A stretch of DNA of 64,000 nt from Metarhizobium sp964253915 (GCF_964253915.1 NZ_CAXUSG020000001.1:620001-684000); one strand, 5' to 3'. Shown: positions 16,968-25,971, counted from the first letter of the stretch. The notes: generated by a model not told the origin, from the sequence alone. Translations and numbers: made by a program.

Positions 16968-18056
16968 ATGACCGGAGTGGTTCTCAAGGATATCCGTAAG
17001 TCCTACGGGCAGGTGCATGTCCTCCACGGGATTGACCTGGATATCAGGCAGGGTGAGTTCGTCGTTTTTGTCGGTCCGTCCGGCTGCGGCAAGTCGACCC
17101 TGCTCCGGATGATCGCCGGCCTGGAAGAGATAACCTCCGGCGAAATGGTCATCGACGGCCAGCGGGTCAACGAGGTGCCGCCGTCCAAGCGCGGCATCGC
17201 CATGGTCTTCCAGTCCTACGCGCTGTATCCGCACATGACGGTCTACGACAACATGGCTTTCGGCATGCGCATCGCCGGCGAAAGCAAGCAGGAGATCGAC
17301 AGGCGGGTGCGCGCCGCCGCCGATATCCTGCAGCTGACGAAATATCTGGAGCGGCTGCCGAAGGCGCTGTCCGGCGGCCAGCGCCAGCGTGTTGCCATCG
17401 GTCGAGCCATCTGCCGCGATCCGAAAGTCTTCCTGTTCGATGAACCGCTCTCCAATCTCGACGCGGCGTTGCGTGTCGCGACCCGCATCGAGATCGCCAG
17501 GCTCAAGGAGCAGATGGCCGATACGACGATGATCTACGTCACGCACGACCAGGTGGAAGCGATGACGCTCGCCGACCGTATCGTCGTGCTTTCCGCCGGC
17601 CATATCGAGCAGGTCGGTGCGCCGCTGGAGCTTTACGAGCGCCCGGCTAATCTTTTCGTTGCGAAATTCATCGGCTCGCCGGCAATGAACATCATCCCGG
17701 CAACCATCCGCCAGACCGGCGCCGAGACCAATGTCGAACTGACCGGCGGCAAGCTGGTCCGCATCGAGGTTGCAACCGATGCATCGCAGCAGGGCAAGAC
17801 GGCGAGTTTCGGCGTACGACCGGAAGATCTGCGCCTCGCCATGGACGACGACTACCTGTTCGAAGGCAATATCTCCATTGTCGAGGCTTTGGGCGAAGTG
17901 ACGTTGCTTTACATCGAAGGCCTTGTGGCGGGCGAACCGATCATCGCCAAGATTCCGGGTATCCTCGATGCCCGCAAGGGACAGACGATGCGCTTTACCG
18001 CCGATACCGCCAAACTGCATCTCTTTGATGCAGACGGAAAGTCGTACCGAAATTAG
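16968..18056 (+). CDS. aglK: Alpha-glucoside ABC transporter ATPase AglK
   Basis: MalK/UgpC-type ATPase, 362 residues, that energises the AglFG permease on the cytoplasmic side. Walker A is GPSGCGKST (about 36-44), then the Q-loop MVFQSYALYPHMTVYDN, signature LSGGQRQRV, Walker B VFLFDEP and switch THDQ. The C-terminal OB-fold domain (from about residue 240) includes SFGVRPEDLRLAMDDD. It is last in the agl operon, 101 bp after aglA across a repeat element. It could also serve other sugar transporters lacking their own ATPase. Confidence 0.95.
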   Translation: MTGVVLKDIRKSYGQVHVLHGIDLDIRQGEFVVFVGPSGCGKSTLLRMIAGLEEITSGEMVIDGQRVNEVPPSKRGIAMVFQSYALYPHMTVYDNMAFGMRIAGESKQEIDRRVRAAADILQLTKYLERLPKALSGGQRQRVAIGRAICRDPKVFLFDEPLSNLDAALRVATRIEIARLKEQMADTTMIYVTHDQVEAMTLADRIVVLSAGHIEQVGAPLELYERPANLFVAKFIGSPAMNIIPATIRQTGAETNVELTGGKLVRIEVATDASQQGKTASFGVRPEDLRLAMDDDYLFEGNISIVEALGEVTLLYIEGLVAGEPIIAKIPGILDARKGQTMRFTADTAKLHLFDADGKSYRN

Positions 18057-18156
18057 GCACCTTTCCTGCAAAAACGGCACAGGTCCGTCACTTCTCAAAC
18101 CTTCTGTTAAAACTCCTTGGATACACTGATTTCACTGTACAAAAGGAGACCGCACC

Positions 18157-18561
18157 GTGACGACCGCCGGTTCAAAGGGCCATTTTCTGAGGAAGGAAGA
18201 GTCTTTCATGTATGACCGCGAGACGCGGTTCCCGATGGAAGACACGATGAACGCCGCGCGTATCGAGTATACCGAAAAGGGCGTCATGAACATGGCGTCC
18301 CGCCGGTGCGACATTGTCCGTATTTCCCGCAGCGGTGCGATCCTGGCGCTTCTCACCCAGTACAAGCTGCCGCAACAGTTCTATCTCGACCTGCCGGATG
18401 CGCGCATCACCAAGGTTGGCTGCATGCTGATGCGTGTCAACGCCAACAATACCGTCGAAATCCGCTTCCTCCGCGTTCTTTCCGAGAAGGAACTGAACAA
18501 GATCTTCGTCTATTCGACGCATCCCGCGCATCGCGACCGGGTTCTCGACATTCGCGCCTGA
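18157..18561 (+). CDS. PilZ-like domain protein (degenerate)
   Basis: A protein of up to 134 residues with a small beta-barrel-like pattern and a PilZ-like start RRCDIVRISRSGAIL, resembling the RxxxR...(D/N)xSxxG c-di-GMP motif, though the spacing between arginines and IS..G is compressed and the acidic residue is replaced by Arg. c-di-GMP binding is therefore doubtful. Two starts look usable: GTG 18157 after AAGGAG (18143-18148), and ATG 18208 after AAGGAAG (18193-18199), the latter giving 117 residues. It is probably monocistronic and convergent with dmeF. Confidence 0.7.
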   Translation: MTTAGSKGHFLRKEESFMYDRETRFPMEDTMNAARIEYTEKGVMNMASRRCDIVRISRSGAILALLTQYKLPQQFYLDLPDARITKVGCMLMRVNANNTVEIRFLRVLSEKELNKIFVYSTHPAHRDRVLDIRA

Positions 18562-18579
18562 AACGACCTCGTTTCAGGC
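18556..18579. terminator. Hairpin shared by the convergent PilZ-like and dmeF gene ends
   Basis: GCCTGAAAC (18556-18564) and GTTTCAGGC (18571-18579) form a 9-bp stem with a 6-base loop. It spans the stop codons of both convergent genes. No T-run follows on either strand, so this is a candidate bidirectional terminator only. Confidence 0.45.
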
Positions 18580-19509
18580 CGCCTTCGTCTCCACTTCGAT
18601 GGTGACATGCGACAATTCATGGATATCGGCAAGGCGTTGCCGATAGAAGCCGGGCGACTGCGGGCGAGGAGACCGCAGCGAAATGATGGCTCCATGATGC
18701 CCTGGACCAAGTTGCCAGACATGCAGGTCAGTGATTTCATCCTCTTCAACTTCCAGAGCCGTGCGAATTTCATCCGGTAGCTCTTCCTGTGCCGACAGAT
18801 AGTCGAGCAGTACCGCGCCTGAATCCCGTATCAATCCCCATGACCAGCGGGCAATGATCAGGCCGCCAAGCAGACCGATCAGCGGATCGAGCCACGGCCA
18901 TCCGTAAAAACTGCCGATCAAGAGTGCGGCAATGGCAAGCACCGACGTCAGGGCGTCGGCCATCACGTGCAGGTAGGCGGCCCGCAGGTTGTTGTCGCCG
19001 CCATGGTGGTGATGATGGCCATGGTCGTGATGATGGTCGTGGTAGTGATGGCCATGATCGGCGCGCAGCAGCCAGGCGCAGACCAGGTTGACGACGAGCC
19101 CAATGGTCGCGACCATCACGGCCTGACCGAAATCGATCGCTACCGGCGAATAGAGGCGCAGCAGGCTTTCCCAGCCGATGAGCAATGCGATCATGGCGAG
19201 CACGATGGCGCTGGCAAAACCGGCGAGGTCGCCGAGCTTGCCGGTGCCGAAGGTGAAACGCGGATTGTTGCGGTTGCGGCGGGCGTAAACGTAGGCGAGT
19301 GCAGCGATCAGCATCGCCGCCGCATGGGTGGACATGTGCCAGCCGTCGGCAACCAGCGCCATCGAGCCGAAACTGATGCCGGCGACGATTTCCACCACCA
19401 TCATGATGGTGGTGAGCGCGATCACCAGCCAAGTGCGGCGTTCATTGCGTTCGTGGTCCTCACCCAGGAAGACGTGGTCATGCGGGCTGGCAAGCCGGGA
19501 TCTTGTCAT
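18574..19509 (-). CDS. dmeF: Cation diffusion facilitator DmeF (Ni/Co efflux)
   Basis: CDF-family proton/metal antiporter of 311 residues in the inner membrane. Six predicted helices, the metal-site motif VADGWHMSTHAA in helix 2, and a His-rich cytoplasmic loop (about residues 151-170, many HxH and HHH) between helices 4 and 5 are visible. The N-terminal HDHVFLGEDHERNERRT is typical of DmeF rather than of Zn-specific CDFs. It overlaps the upstream RcnR-like regulator by four bases, so both are made from one metal-induced transcript. Ni/Co specificity is inferred from the regulator. Confidence 0.9.
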   Translation of the reverse strand: MTRSRLASPHDHVFLGEDHERNERRTWLVIALTTIMMVVEIVAGISFGSMALVADGWHMSTHAAAMLIAALAYVYARRNRNNPRFTFGTGKLGDLAGFASAIVLAMIALLIGWESLLRLYSPVAIDFGQAVMVATIGLVVNLVCAWLLRADHGHHYHDHHHDHGHHHHHGGDNNLRAAYLHVMADALTSVLAIAALLIGSFYGWPWLDPLIGLLGGLIIARWSWGLIRDSGAVLLDYLSAQEELPDEIRTALEVEEDEITDLHVWQLGPGHHGAIISLRSPRPQSPGFYRQRLADIHELSHVTIEVETKAA

Positions 19510-19784
19510 TTGAGATACATCCTGACGACGTCGATCAATTCGGCGGCACCCTGTGCCCGTGCCGGATCCTCGTCGTGATCGGGGTTGGAGATATGCTCGC
19601 GAATGTGGTCCTCGATCAGTTCGGCCGTGAGGCCGGCGACGGCGCCACGCACCGACGCAACCTGATTGAGGATATCGCCGCAGGGCGCATCGGCTTCGAG
19701 CGCCCGTTCGATCGCCTCCATCTGGCCTTTCAGGCGGCGGATTCGGGCAAGCAGGCGCGTCTTGTTCTTCGAAAGATGACTCAT
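19506..19784 (-). CDS. dmeR: RcnR/CsoR-family metal-sensing repressor DmeR
   Basis: A 92-residue all-helical DUF156 repressor. The residues known as Ni/Co ligands in E. coli RcnR are all at the same positions here: His3, Cys35, His60 and His64 (MSH; APCGD; EDHIREH). This supports Ni/Co rather than Cu(I) sensing, because CsoR uses a different ligand set. It should repress dmeRF by binding the G-tract palindrome just upstream and release it on metal binding. It overlaps dmeF by four bases. Confidence 0.92.
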   Translation of the reverse strand: MSHLSKNKTRLLARIRRLKGQMEAIERALEADAPCGDILNQVASVRGAVAGLTAELIEDHIREHISNPDHDEDPARAQGAAELIDVVRMYLK

Positions 19785-19787
19785 ACT

Positions 19788-19804
19788 ATAGGGGGGTACC
19801 CTAT
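19788..19804. promoter_or_regulatory. DmeR operator at the dmeRF start
   Basis: ATAGGGGGGTACCCTAT has 6-bp inverted arms ATAGGG/CCCTAT around a G-tract, the classic RcnR/DmeR-type site. It ends only three bases before the dmeR start codon (19784, minus strand), leaving no room for a normal Shine-Dalgarno sequence after it. Confidence 0.75.
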
Positions 19805-19882
19805 TTTATGCAGCGCGTAAAGCTCTCAATTCATTAGCTCTGCAGAGTAAAGCCAATGCTTCTCACTTTTACGGATGTCGGT

Positions 19883-20293
19883 TTATGCGATGCCCATCAC
19901 CTTGGCGGCCTGAAGCGTATCGATGAATTGCACCACATCGATAACGCGGCCGTCCCGGAAGGTTATCTTATCCATGAACTCCGCGGCGAAGCATGCGCCG
20001 CTGGGCACGAAGCTGACCTGGCCGGCATGGTGGACGAACACGGTGTCGCCATCGACATGGATGCTGGAGATTTGCAGGTTGCAGAAATCCCAGGTGTTCA
20101 TCAGCACCTCATGATGCTGCCGCAGGATTTCGGGGTCGTCCACCTTCGTGGCCTCGGCACCGAGGCGTTCGCCGCCGACGATACGGTAGCTGCAGGCTGG
20201 ATCGGTAAAGGACATCAGCCCGTCGAGATCCTTGGCTCTGCGTGCATTGTAGAGTTCCTGCACTGCGTGGATCAGTTCCTCTTTGCTGGCCAT
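19883..20293 (-). CDS. SnoaL-like / NTF2-fold protein
   Basis: A 136-residue protein with the SnoaL/NTF2 cone-fold pattern: N-terminal helix EELIHAVQELYNARRAKDLDG, DPACSYRIVGGERL, HVDGDTVFVHHAGQVSF and C-terminal strand ITFRDGRVIDVVQFIDT. Such proteins include small isomerases, hydrolases and non-enzymatic ligand binders; nothing here fixes a reaction. ATG 20293 is chosen because GGAGGAGAGACC immediately precedes it; an upstream in-frame ATG (20317) is less likely. It appears monocistronic. Confidence 0.8.
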   Translation of the reverse strand: MASKEELIHAVQELYNARRAKDLDGLMSFTDPACSYRIVGGERLGAEATKVDDPEILRQHHEVLMNTWDFCNLQISSIHVDGDTVFVHHAGQVSFVPSGACFAAEFMDKITFRDGRVIDVVQFIDTLQAAKVMGIA

Positions 20294-20401
20294 GGTCTCT
20301 CCTCCCGCCTCTCGCATGAGTTTGCGCCAAAGTCACAGAAATGCAACTGGAGGGGGAGGCGGCAACGGGTATTTTTAACGCAGCGGCGCACAGAAACGAT
20401 G

Positions 20402-20429
20402 CCCTCTTCTCAGTGCAGACAGAAGAGGG
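20402..20429 (-). terminator. Probable terminator after edd
   Basis: CCCTCTTCT (20402-20410) and AGAAGAGGG (20421-20429) form a 9-bp stem with a 10-base loop, 16 bp after the edd stop on the minus strand. The U-run is weak. Confidence 0.5.
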
Positions 20430-20444
20430 AACCGATCACATGGG

Positions 20445-22262
20445 TTAGAACAAGACGCTGGCGCCGTATTCCGCAGCACCGGCAGCCCGGCGGAAGGGGG
20501 CAAACAGCTCGCGGCCCATGCCGAATTCGTTGCCTTCCAGATCGACCTCGGCCGGCGGGCGGGCATCGAACTCCGCGGCATCCACCATCACCTCAAGTGT
20601 GCCGGCAACGGCGTCGAGGCGAATGATGTCCCCGTCGCGGATGCGGGCGATCGGGCCGCCCTCGCTGGCTTCCGGCGTCAGGTGGATGGCCGCCGGCACC
20701 TTGCCGGAAGCGCCCGACATACGGCCGTCGGTGACGAGCGCCACCATGTGGCCGCGGTCCTGCAGCACGCCGAGCGGCGGGGTGAGGCGATGCAGTTCCG
20801 GCATGCCGTTCGACTTCGGACCCTGGAAGCGTACCACGGCAATAAAATCGCGGTTGAGCTTGCCCTGCTTGAAGGCATCCTGCAGTTCTTGCTGGTCGTT
20901 GAAGACGATGGCCGGTGCCTGCACGACATGGCGTTCCGGCTTGACGGCGGAGATCTTGATCACCGCCTTGCCGATGTTGCCGGTCAGCATCTTCAGGCCG
21001 CCGGTCGGCTGGAACGGCGTTTCGATGCGGGCGAGCACTTTGGGGTCGGCGCTGTCTTCCGGCGAGGGTTCGCGATGCACGCTGCCGTTCTCGCCGAGCT
21101 TGACGTCGATGGTGTAGGCGTCGAGCCCCTGGCCGAAGACGGTGCGCACGTCGTCGTGCAGCAGGCCGCGGCGCAGCAGTTGCTTGATGAGGAAACCCAT
21201 GCCGCCGGCGGCGTGGAAATGGTTCACGTCGGCAAGGCCGTTGGGGTAGACGCGGGCAAGCAGCGGCACGACGTCGGACAGGTCGGAAATATCCTCCCAG
21301 GTGAGCTTGATGCCGGCGGCGCGCGCCATGGCGACGATGTGCAGGGTATGGTTGGTCGAACCGCCCGTCGCATGCAGGCCGACGACGCCGTTGACGATGG
21401 AGCGTTCGTCGATCATCTCGCCGGCCGGCGTGAATTCGTTGCCCATGGCGGTGATGGCGAGCGCCCGCTTCGTCGCCTCGCGGGTCAGCGCCTCGCGCAG
21501 GGGGGTACCGGGATTGATGAAGGAGGCGCCGGGCATATGGAAGCCCATGATCTCCATCAGCATCTGGTTGGAATTGGCGGTGCCGTAAAAGGTGCAGGTG
21601 CCCGGTCCATGATAGGAACGGGATTCGGCATCCAGTAGTTCGGCGCGGCCGACCTTGCCTTCGGCATAAAGCTGTCGGATGCGCGACTTCTCGTCGTTGG
21701 GAATGCCCGAGGTCATCGGCCCGGCCGGAATGAAGATCGCCGGCAGGTGGCCGAAGGTCAGCGCCGCGATCGTCAGGCCCGGCACGATCTTGTCGCAGAC
21801 GCCGAGATAGACGGCCGAATCGAACATGTTGTGCGACAGGCCGACGCCGGCGGCCATGGCGATCAGGTCGCGGGAAAACAGCGAAAGCTCCATACCCGGC
21901 TGGCCTTGGGTGACGCCGTCGCACATCGCCGGCACGCCGCCGGCCACCTGGGCGATGCCGCCGGCCTCCGTCGCCGCCTGGCGGATGATCGCCGGATAGG
22001 TTTCGAAAGGCTGATGGGCCGAAAGCATGTCGTTGTAGGAGGTGATGATGCCGAGGTTGGGCACGCGGTCCTCCGCCAGCGCCTGCTTCTCGGCGGGGGA
22101 ACAGACGGCAAAACCGTGCGCCAGGTTGCCGCAGGACAGCACGGAGCGGTGCACGCCCTTGGCGACGGCGGCGCGGACACGGTCGAGATAACGCTCTCGG
22201 GTCGGTTTCGACCGTTCGACGATGCGTGCGGTTATCGCGGCGATGCGGGAATCTGCGCTCAT
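20445..22262 (-). CDS. edd: Phosphogluconate dehydratase Edd
   Basis: Edd dehydrates 6-phosphogluconate to KDPG, the first committed step of the Entner-Doudoroff pathway, using a [4Fe-4S] cluster. The 605-residue protein (E. coli 603) has GVCDKIVPGL, the cysteine-bearing GTCTFYGTANSNQMLMEIMG, GGSTNHTLHI and the C-terminal VTDGRMSGASGKVP typical of IlvD/Edd enzymes. The start MSADSRIAAI at 22262 gives the normal length. It is third in a zwf-pgl-edd unit on the minus strand; the gap to pgl is 136 bp. eda is not in the window. Confidence 0.97.
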   Translation of the reverse strand: MSADSRIAAITARIVERSKPTRERYLDRVRAAVAKGVHRSVLSCGNLAHGFAVCSPAEKQALAEDRVPNLGIITSYNDMLSAHQPFETYPAIIRQAATEAGGIAQVAGGVPAMCDGVTQGQPGMELSLFSRDLIAMAAGVGLSHNMFDSAVYLGVCDKIVPGLTIAALTFGHLPAIFIPAGPMTSGIPNDEKSRIRQLYAEGKVGRAELLDAESRSYHGPGTCTFYGTANSNQMLMEIMGFHMPGASFINPGTPLREALTREATKRALAITAMGNEFTPAGEMIDERSIVNGVVGLHATGGSTNHTLHIVAMARAAGIKLTWEDISDLSDVVPLLARVYPNGLADVNHFHAAGGMGFLIKQLLRRGLLHDDVRTVFGQGLDAYTIDVKLGENGSVHREPSPEDSADPKVLARIETPFQPTGGLKMLTGNIGKAVIKISAVKPERHVVQAPAIVFNDQQELQDAFKQGKLNRDFIAVVRFQGPKSNGMPELHRLTPPLGVLQDRGHMVALVTDGRMSGASGKVPAAIHLTPEASEGGPIARIRDGDIIRLDAVAGTLEVMVDAAEFDARPPAEVDLEGNEFGMGRELFAPFRRAAGAAEYGASVLF

Positions 22263-22398
22263 GGTTCCATCCTGTCCTTTGTCACGCGCAAGGGTTCCGT
22301 GACGCCTGGGATCGTCCGGGTCCGCTTTGCGCGCTGTTCGCTTCAAGAACGGTTTCAGGCCAAGGCTGGCCGGAAGCCGTCCGGGTAAACGGGTGCCG

Positions 22399-23097
22399 TC
22401 AGGGCGCCCAATAGATATCGACCGGCGTTGCCGCCCGGCGCAGGACCGCCCGGATAGGCATCTCCTGTTCCGCGCCGTCGCCTTCCGCCTTGGCCAACAC
22501 GGTTTTCTTGGCTTCGCCTTCGATATGCAGCACCAGGAAACGGGCATCCTGAAGGCTGGAGAAGGTGAAGGTGAGCCGCGGTTCGCCGGCGCCGTCCGCT
22601 TCCATGGTCACGATGCCGCGCGGTGTCGCCGCATCGAGCGCCAGCGCCAGATTGCTGCCGCCGGGGAAGAAGGAGGCCGTGTGCCCGTCATTGCCCATGC
22701 CGAGAATGGCGACGTCGAAGGGCGGCGTGATTGCCGTCGTTTCCGTCGTTGCCAGTTGCGCGGCCTCTTCCGCCGTTGCCGCCGGCTGGTAGAGCGGCAG
22801 GAAGACCGCCTGGCCCGCCTCGCTCTGCAGCAGGTTCTCGGCAACCAGGAGATGGTTCGAGCGCGGATTGTCTGCCGGCACGAACCGTTCGTCGACGAGG
22901 GTGATCGTCACCTTCGGCCAGTCGAGCGCCTTGCGGGAGAGCGCCTGGAAAAAGGCCTTGGGCGTCGAGCCGCCGGAAACGGCAAGGCTTGCCGCGCCGC
23001 GGGCAGCGATGCCTGCGGCAAGTTTTTCGGCAACGGCCGTCGCCAGTTTATCCGCCAGTTCGGCGCCGCTTGCAAAGGTGTGGAGCGTTGCGGCCAT
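22399..23097 (-). CDS. pgl: 6-phosphogluconolactonase
   Basis: DevB-type lactonase of 232 residues hydrolysing 6-phosphogluconolactone in the cytoplasm. Family markers are SLAVSGGSTPKAFFQALS, WPKVTITLVDERFVP, NHLLVAENLL and ILGMGNDGHTASFFPG. The start at 23097 lies five bases after the zwf stop; an upstream in-frame ATG (23112) inside zwf is possible. Its place between zwf and edd reconstructs the whole route from glucose-6-P to KDPG. Confidence 0.95.
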   Translation of the reverse strand: MAATLHTFASGAELADKLATAVAEKLAAGIAARGAASLAVSGGSTPKAFFQALSRKALDWPKVTITLVDERFVPADNPRSNHLLVAENLLQSEAGQAVFLPLYQPAATAEEAAQLATTETTAITPPFDVAILGMGNDGHTASFFPGGSNLALALDAATPRGIVTMEADGAGEPRLTFTFSSLQDARFLVLHIEGEAKKTVLAKAEGDGAEQEMPIRAVLRRAATPVDIYWAP

Positions 23098-23101
23098 CGG
23101 C

Positions 23102-24574
23102 TCAGCTCTCATGCCAGGTGCGGCCGTCGCGTTCGATCAGAGCGATAGCCTGGCTCGGCCCCCAGGTGCCGGCGGTGTAACCCTGAACGTTCTGGCCGGT
23201 GGCTTCCCAGGCCTTGAGGATCGGGTCCACCCACTGCCACGCGGCCTCGACTTCGTCGCGGCGCATGAACAGCGTCTGGTTGGAGCGAATGACATCGAGC
23301 AGCAGGCGCTCGTAGGCATCGGCGCTGCGGGCGTCGAAGGCTTCGGCAAAACTCATGTCGAGCGAAACGTTGCGCAGGCGCATGCCGCCCGGACCGGGGT
23401 CCTTGATCATCAGCGACTGCTTGACGCCTTCGTTCGGCTGCAGGCGGATGACCAGCTGGTTCTGCACGATACGACCGGCGGCATCGTCGAAGATCGAATG
23501 CGGGATCGGCTTGAAGGTGATGACGATCTCCGACATGCGTTCGGCCATGCGTTTGCCGGTGCGGATGTAGAAGGGCACGCCGGCCCAGCGCCAGTTGTTG
23601 ATCTCGGCCTTGATGGCGACGAAGGTCTCGGTGTTCGAGACGCCGCCTTCGAGTTCTTCGAGATAACCCTTGACCGGACCGCCGGCGGAAGCGCCTGCCT
23701 TGTACTGGCCGCGGACGGTCAGCTTTTCGACATTGGTGCTGTCGATGCGCTTCAGTGCCCGCAGCACCTTCAGCTTTTCGTCGCGCACAGCTTCCGCATT
23801 CATCGACGGCGGCACTTCCATGGCCACAAGGCAGACCAGCTGCAGGATGTGGTTCTGCACCATGTCGCGCAGGGCGCCGGCCTTGTCGTAGTAGCCGGCG
23901 CGGCTTTCCAGGCCAACGGCTTCCGACACGGTGAACTGCACGTGGTCGATATGGGCGGAGTTCCACAGCGGCTCATAAAGCGCGTTGGCGAAACGCAGCG
24001 CCATCAGGTTCTGCACCGTCTCCTTGCCGAGATAGTGGTCGATGCGGAAGATCTGCTCTTCGCGGAACACCTTGCCGATGGTGTTGTTGAGTTCCAGCGC
24101 CGAAGCGAGGTCGCGGCCGATCGGCTTTTCCACGACGATGCGGGTCGTCTTGGTGATCAGCTTGTGATCGCGGATTTTCTCCGAGATGTCGCCGAAGATG
24201 CCGGGGGCGACGGCGAGATAGAAGGCGCGGACGCGATCCTTGCCGTCGTCGAGCAGTTCCTTGAGCTTGTCCCAGCCCGCATCGGAACGGGCATCGACGG
24301 AGATGTAGTAGAGACGGGCGCAGAATTTCTTGACTTCCGCCTCGTCATATTCGCCCTTCTTGAGATGCTCCTTCAGCGCCTCGTCGGCAAACTTGCGGTA
24401 TTCCTCGTGTGTCAGCGCGCTTCGCGATGCGCCGATAATGCGCGTCGGTTCGGTAAACTGGCCATCGAGCTGGCGATGGTAGAGAGCCGGCAGAAGCTTG
24501 CGTTCGGCAAGATCGCCCGTGCCGCCGAAGACGACGTAGTCAAAGGGCTCGACTGGAATGATTTGGCTGCTCAT
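23102..24574 (-). CDS. zwf: Glucose-6-phosphate 1-dehydrogenase
   Basis: Oxidises glucose-6-P to the lactone with NADP+. The protein shows the nucleotide-binding start VVFGGTGDLAERKLLPALY, the catalytic RIDHYLGKETVQNLMALRFA and the substrate-binding KPIGRDLASALELN. With ATG 24574 it has 490 residues, the usual rhizobial length; the longer start at 24592 adds six non-conserved residues. It is first in zwf-pgl-edd. An AT-rich imperfect palindrome at 24609-24630 lies just upstream and might bind a sugar-acid regulator, but I cannot name it. Confidence 0.96.
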   Translation of the reverse strand: MSSQIIPVEPFDYVVFGGTGDLAERKLLPALYHRQLDGQFTEPTRIIGASRSALTHEEYRKFADEALKEHLKKGEYDEAEVKKFCARLYYISVDARSDAGWDKLKELLDDGKDRVRAFYLAVAPGIFGDISEKIRDHKLITKTTRIVVEKPIGRDLASALELNNTIGKVFREEQIFRIDHYLGKETVQNLMALRFANALYEPLWNSAHIDHVQFTVSEAVGLESRAGYYDKAGALRDMVQNHILQLVCLVAMEVPPSMNAEAVRDEKLKVLRALKRIDSTNVEKLTVRGQYKAGASAGGPVKGYLEELEGGVSNTETFVAIKAEINNWRWAGVPFYIRTGKRMAERMSEIVITFKPIPHSIFDDAAGRIVQNQLVIRLQPNEGVKQSLMIKDPGPGGMRLRNVSLDMSFAEAFDARSADAYERLLLDVIRSNQTLFMRRDEVEAAWQWVDPILKAWEATGQNVQGYTAGTWGPSQAIALIERDGRTWHES

Positions 24575-24650
24575 GAAGCGTCTCTCAATCATGCGTGGTT
24601 GGAAGCTCTTTTAATCTAATCGATTTAAAAAAGCCAGAGTGCGGTGCGGT

Positions 24651-24671
24651 AAAAACTCCCGAAAGCGGGAG
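24651..24671 (-). terminator. Rho-independent terminator after the puuAB-like pair
   Basis: On the minus strand CTCCCG CTTT CGGGAG is followed directly by TTTTT (complement of 24651-24655). It begins 4 bp after the flavoprotein stop and separates that transcript from the zwf promoter. Confidence 0.85.
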
Positions 24672-24674
24672 GGA

Positions 24675-25961
24675 TCAGAATCTGTCGCGCAAGGCATACC
24701 ATGTCAGCGCCAGGAACAGCAGCGGCGAGCGGAAACGCGGCCCGCCGGGAAAAGGCGGTATCTTCAGCGCCTTGAACGGGTCGAGTCCCGTGGCGCTGCC
24801 GATTACCTCTTCAGCATAAAGCTTACCGCAATAATTTGACAGCATGACGCCATGGCCGGAATAACCGCCGATCGAGGTGACGCCCGGCATGACCTCGCGC
24901 ACGAAAGGTTGCCGCGGCAGGGTGATGCCGACGAAGCCGCCCCAGGAATGGGTCATCTCTATATTGGCAAGCTCCGGATAAAGCTCGGCAATCTGCTTGC
25001 GGATATGGATGGAGATGTCGTTCGGATGGTCGGAGGTATAGGCCTCGCGGCCGCCGAACAGCAGGCGGTTGTCGCGGCTCTTGCGGAAATAGCGCACCAC
25101 GAATCGCGAATCGGCAATCGACTCGTGTCCCGGGATGATGTGCGGGAAATCGTCGAGCGGCACGGTGGCGCCGATGAAGGAGCCGATCGGCATCACATGC
25201 GCCGCCGTCACCGGCTCCAGGCCGTTGATATAGGCGTTGGTGGCGATCAGCGCCCGGTCGGCGGTGATCGTGCCTTTCTCCGTATCGACGAAGATCTTGG
25301 CTCCGACCTTGCGGATGGCGGTGGCCCGCGTCAACTCGTGAAGCTGTGCACCCGCCGCCTGCGCCGCCCTGGCGACACCGACCAGAAGTTTTAGCGGATG
25401 GATATGGCCGGTGCCGGTATCGCGCATGCCGCAATGAAAGCGTTTCGAGCCGACGCGTTCTGCCGTCTCCGCCGCATCCATGAAGCTGAGGTGCGGATAG
25501 TCGTAGCGGCTGGCGGCGATCTCGATGCTTTCCTTGTAGTCGCGGTCATGCCCCGGCTTGTGGGCCACGTTCATCTGGCCGGGCATGAACTCGATGTCGA
25601 TGCCGTGCTCGGCGGAAAAATCGTGCACGTATCTCTTGGCGCTTTCGGCGAGGTCGAAAAGCGTCCGGGCAGCTTCGTAGCCGAGCTTTTCTTCCATCTC
25701 CTCCGGCGCCCAGCGCTGGCCGGTGCCCATCTGGCCGCCATTGCGGCCAGAGGCACCGTCGCCGAAGCGGGCGCCATCGATCAGAACGACCGAGACGCCG
25801 GCTTTCGCCAGGGTATAGGCGGCCTGCAGGCCGGTGAAGCCGCCGCCGATCACGGCGACGTCTGTTGTCTTCGATCCGTCAAGCGCCGGATAGTCCGGCC
25901 GTGCGCCCACGGAGGATTGATACCAGGTGATCCCCGGTGAAATAGGGCTCTGCCATGTCAT
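24675..25961 (-). CDS. FAD-dependent oxidoreductase, gamma-glutamylputrescine oxidase-like (PuuB)
   Basis: DAO-family flavoprotein of 428 residues. The dinucleotide motif VIGGGFTGLQAAYTLAKAG is near residues 36-54, followed by DGASGRNGGQMGTGQRW, a hallmark of PuuB/OrdL-type enzymes, and the C-terminal GYSGHGVMLSNYCGKLYAE. PuuB oxidises gamma-glutamylputrescine to the aldehyde. It lies 10 bp after a PuuA-like glutamine synthetase gene, supporting polyamine catabolism. Related enzymes oxidise other amines or amino acids, so the exact substrate is inferred. Confidence 0.82.
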   Translation of the reverse strand: MTWQSPISPGITWYQSSVGARPDYPALDGSKTTDVAVIGGGFTGLQAAYTLAKAGVSVVLIDGARFGDGASGRNGGQMGTGQRWAPEEMEEKLGYEAARTLFDLAESAKRYVHDFSAEHGIDIEFMPGQMNVAHKPGHDRDYKESIEIAASRYDYPHLSFMDAAETAERVGSKRFHCGMRDTGTGHIHPLKLLVGVARAAQAAGAQLHELTRATAIRKVGAKIFVDTEKGTITADRALIATNAYINGLEPVTAAHVMPIGSFIGATVPLDDFPHIIPGHESIADSRFVVRYFRKSRDNRLLFGGREAYTSDHPNDISIHIRKQIAELYPELANIEMTHSWGGFVGITLPRQPFVREVMPGVTSIGGYSGHGVMLSNYCGKLYAEEVIGSATGLDPFKALKIPPFPGGPRFRSPLLFLALTWYALRDRF

Positions 25962-25971
25962 GACCGGCTCC

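Noticed and set aside
24609..24630. HexR-type operator upstream of zwf
   Set aside because: AT-rich imperfect palindrome, but it does not match the HexR consensus I remember and HexR is not typical of rhizobia.
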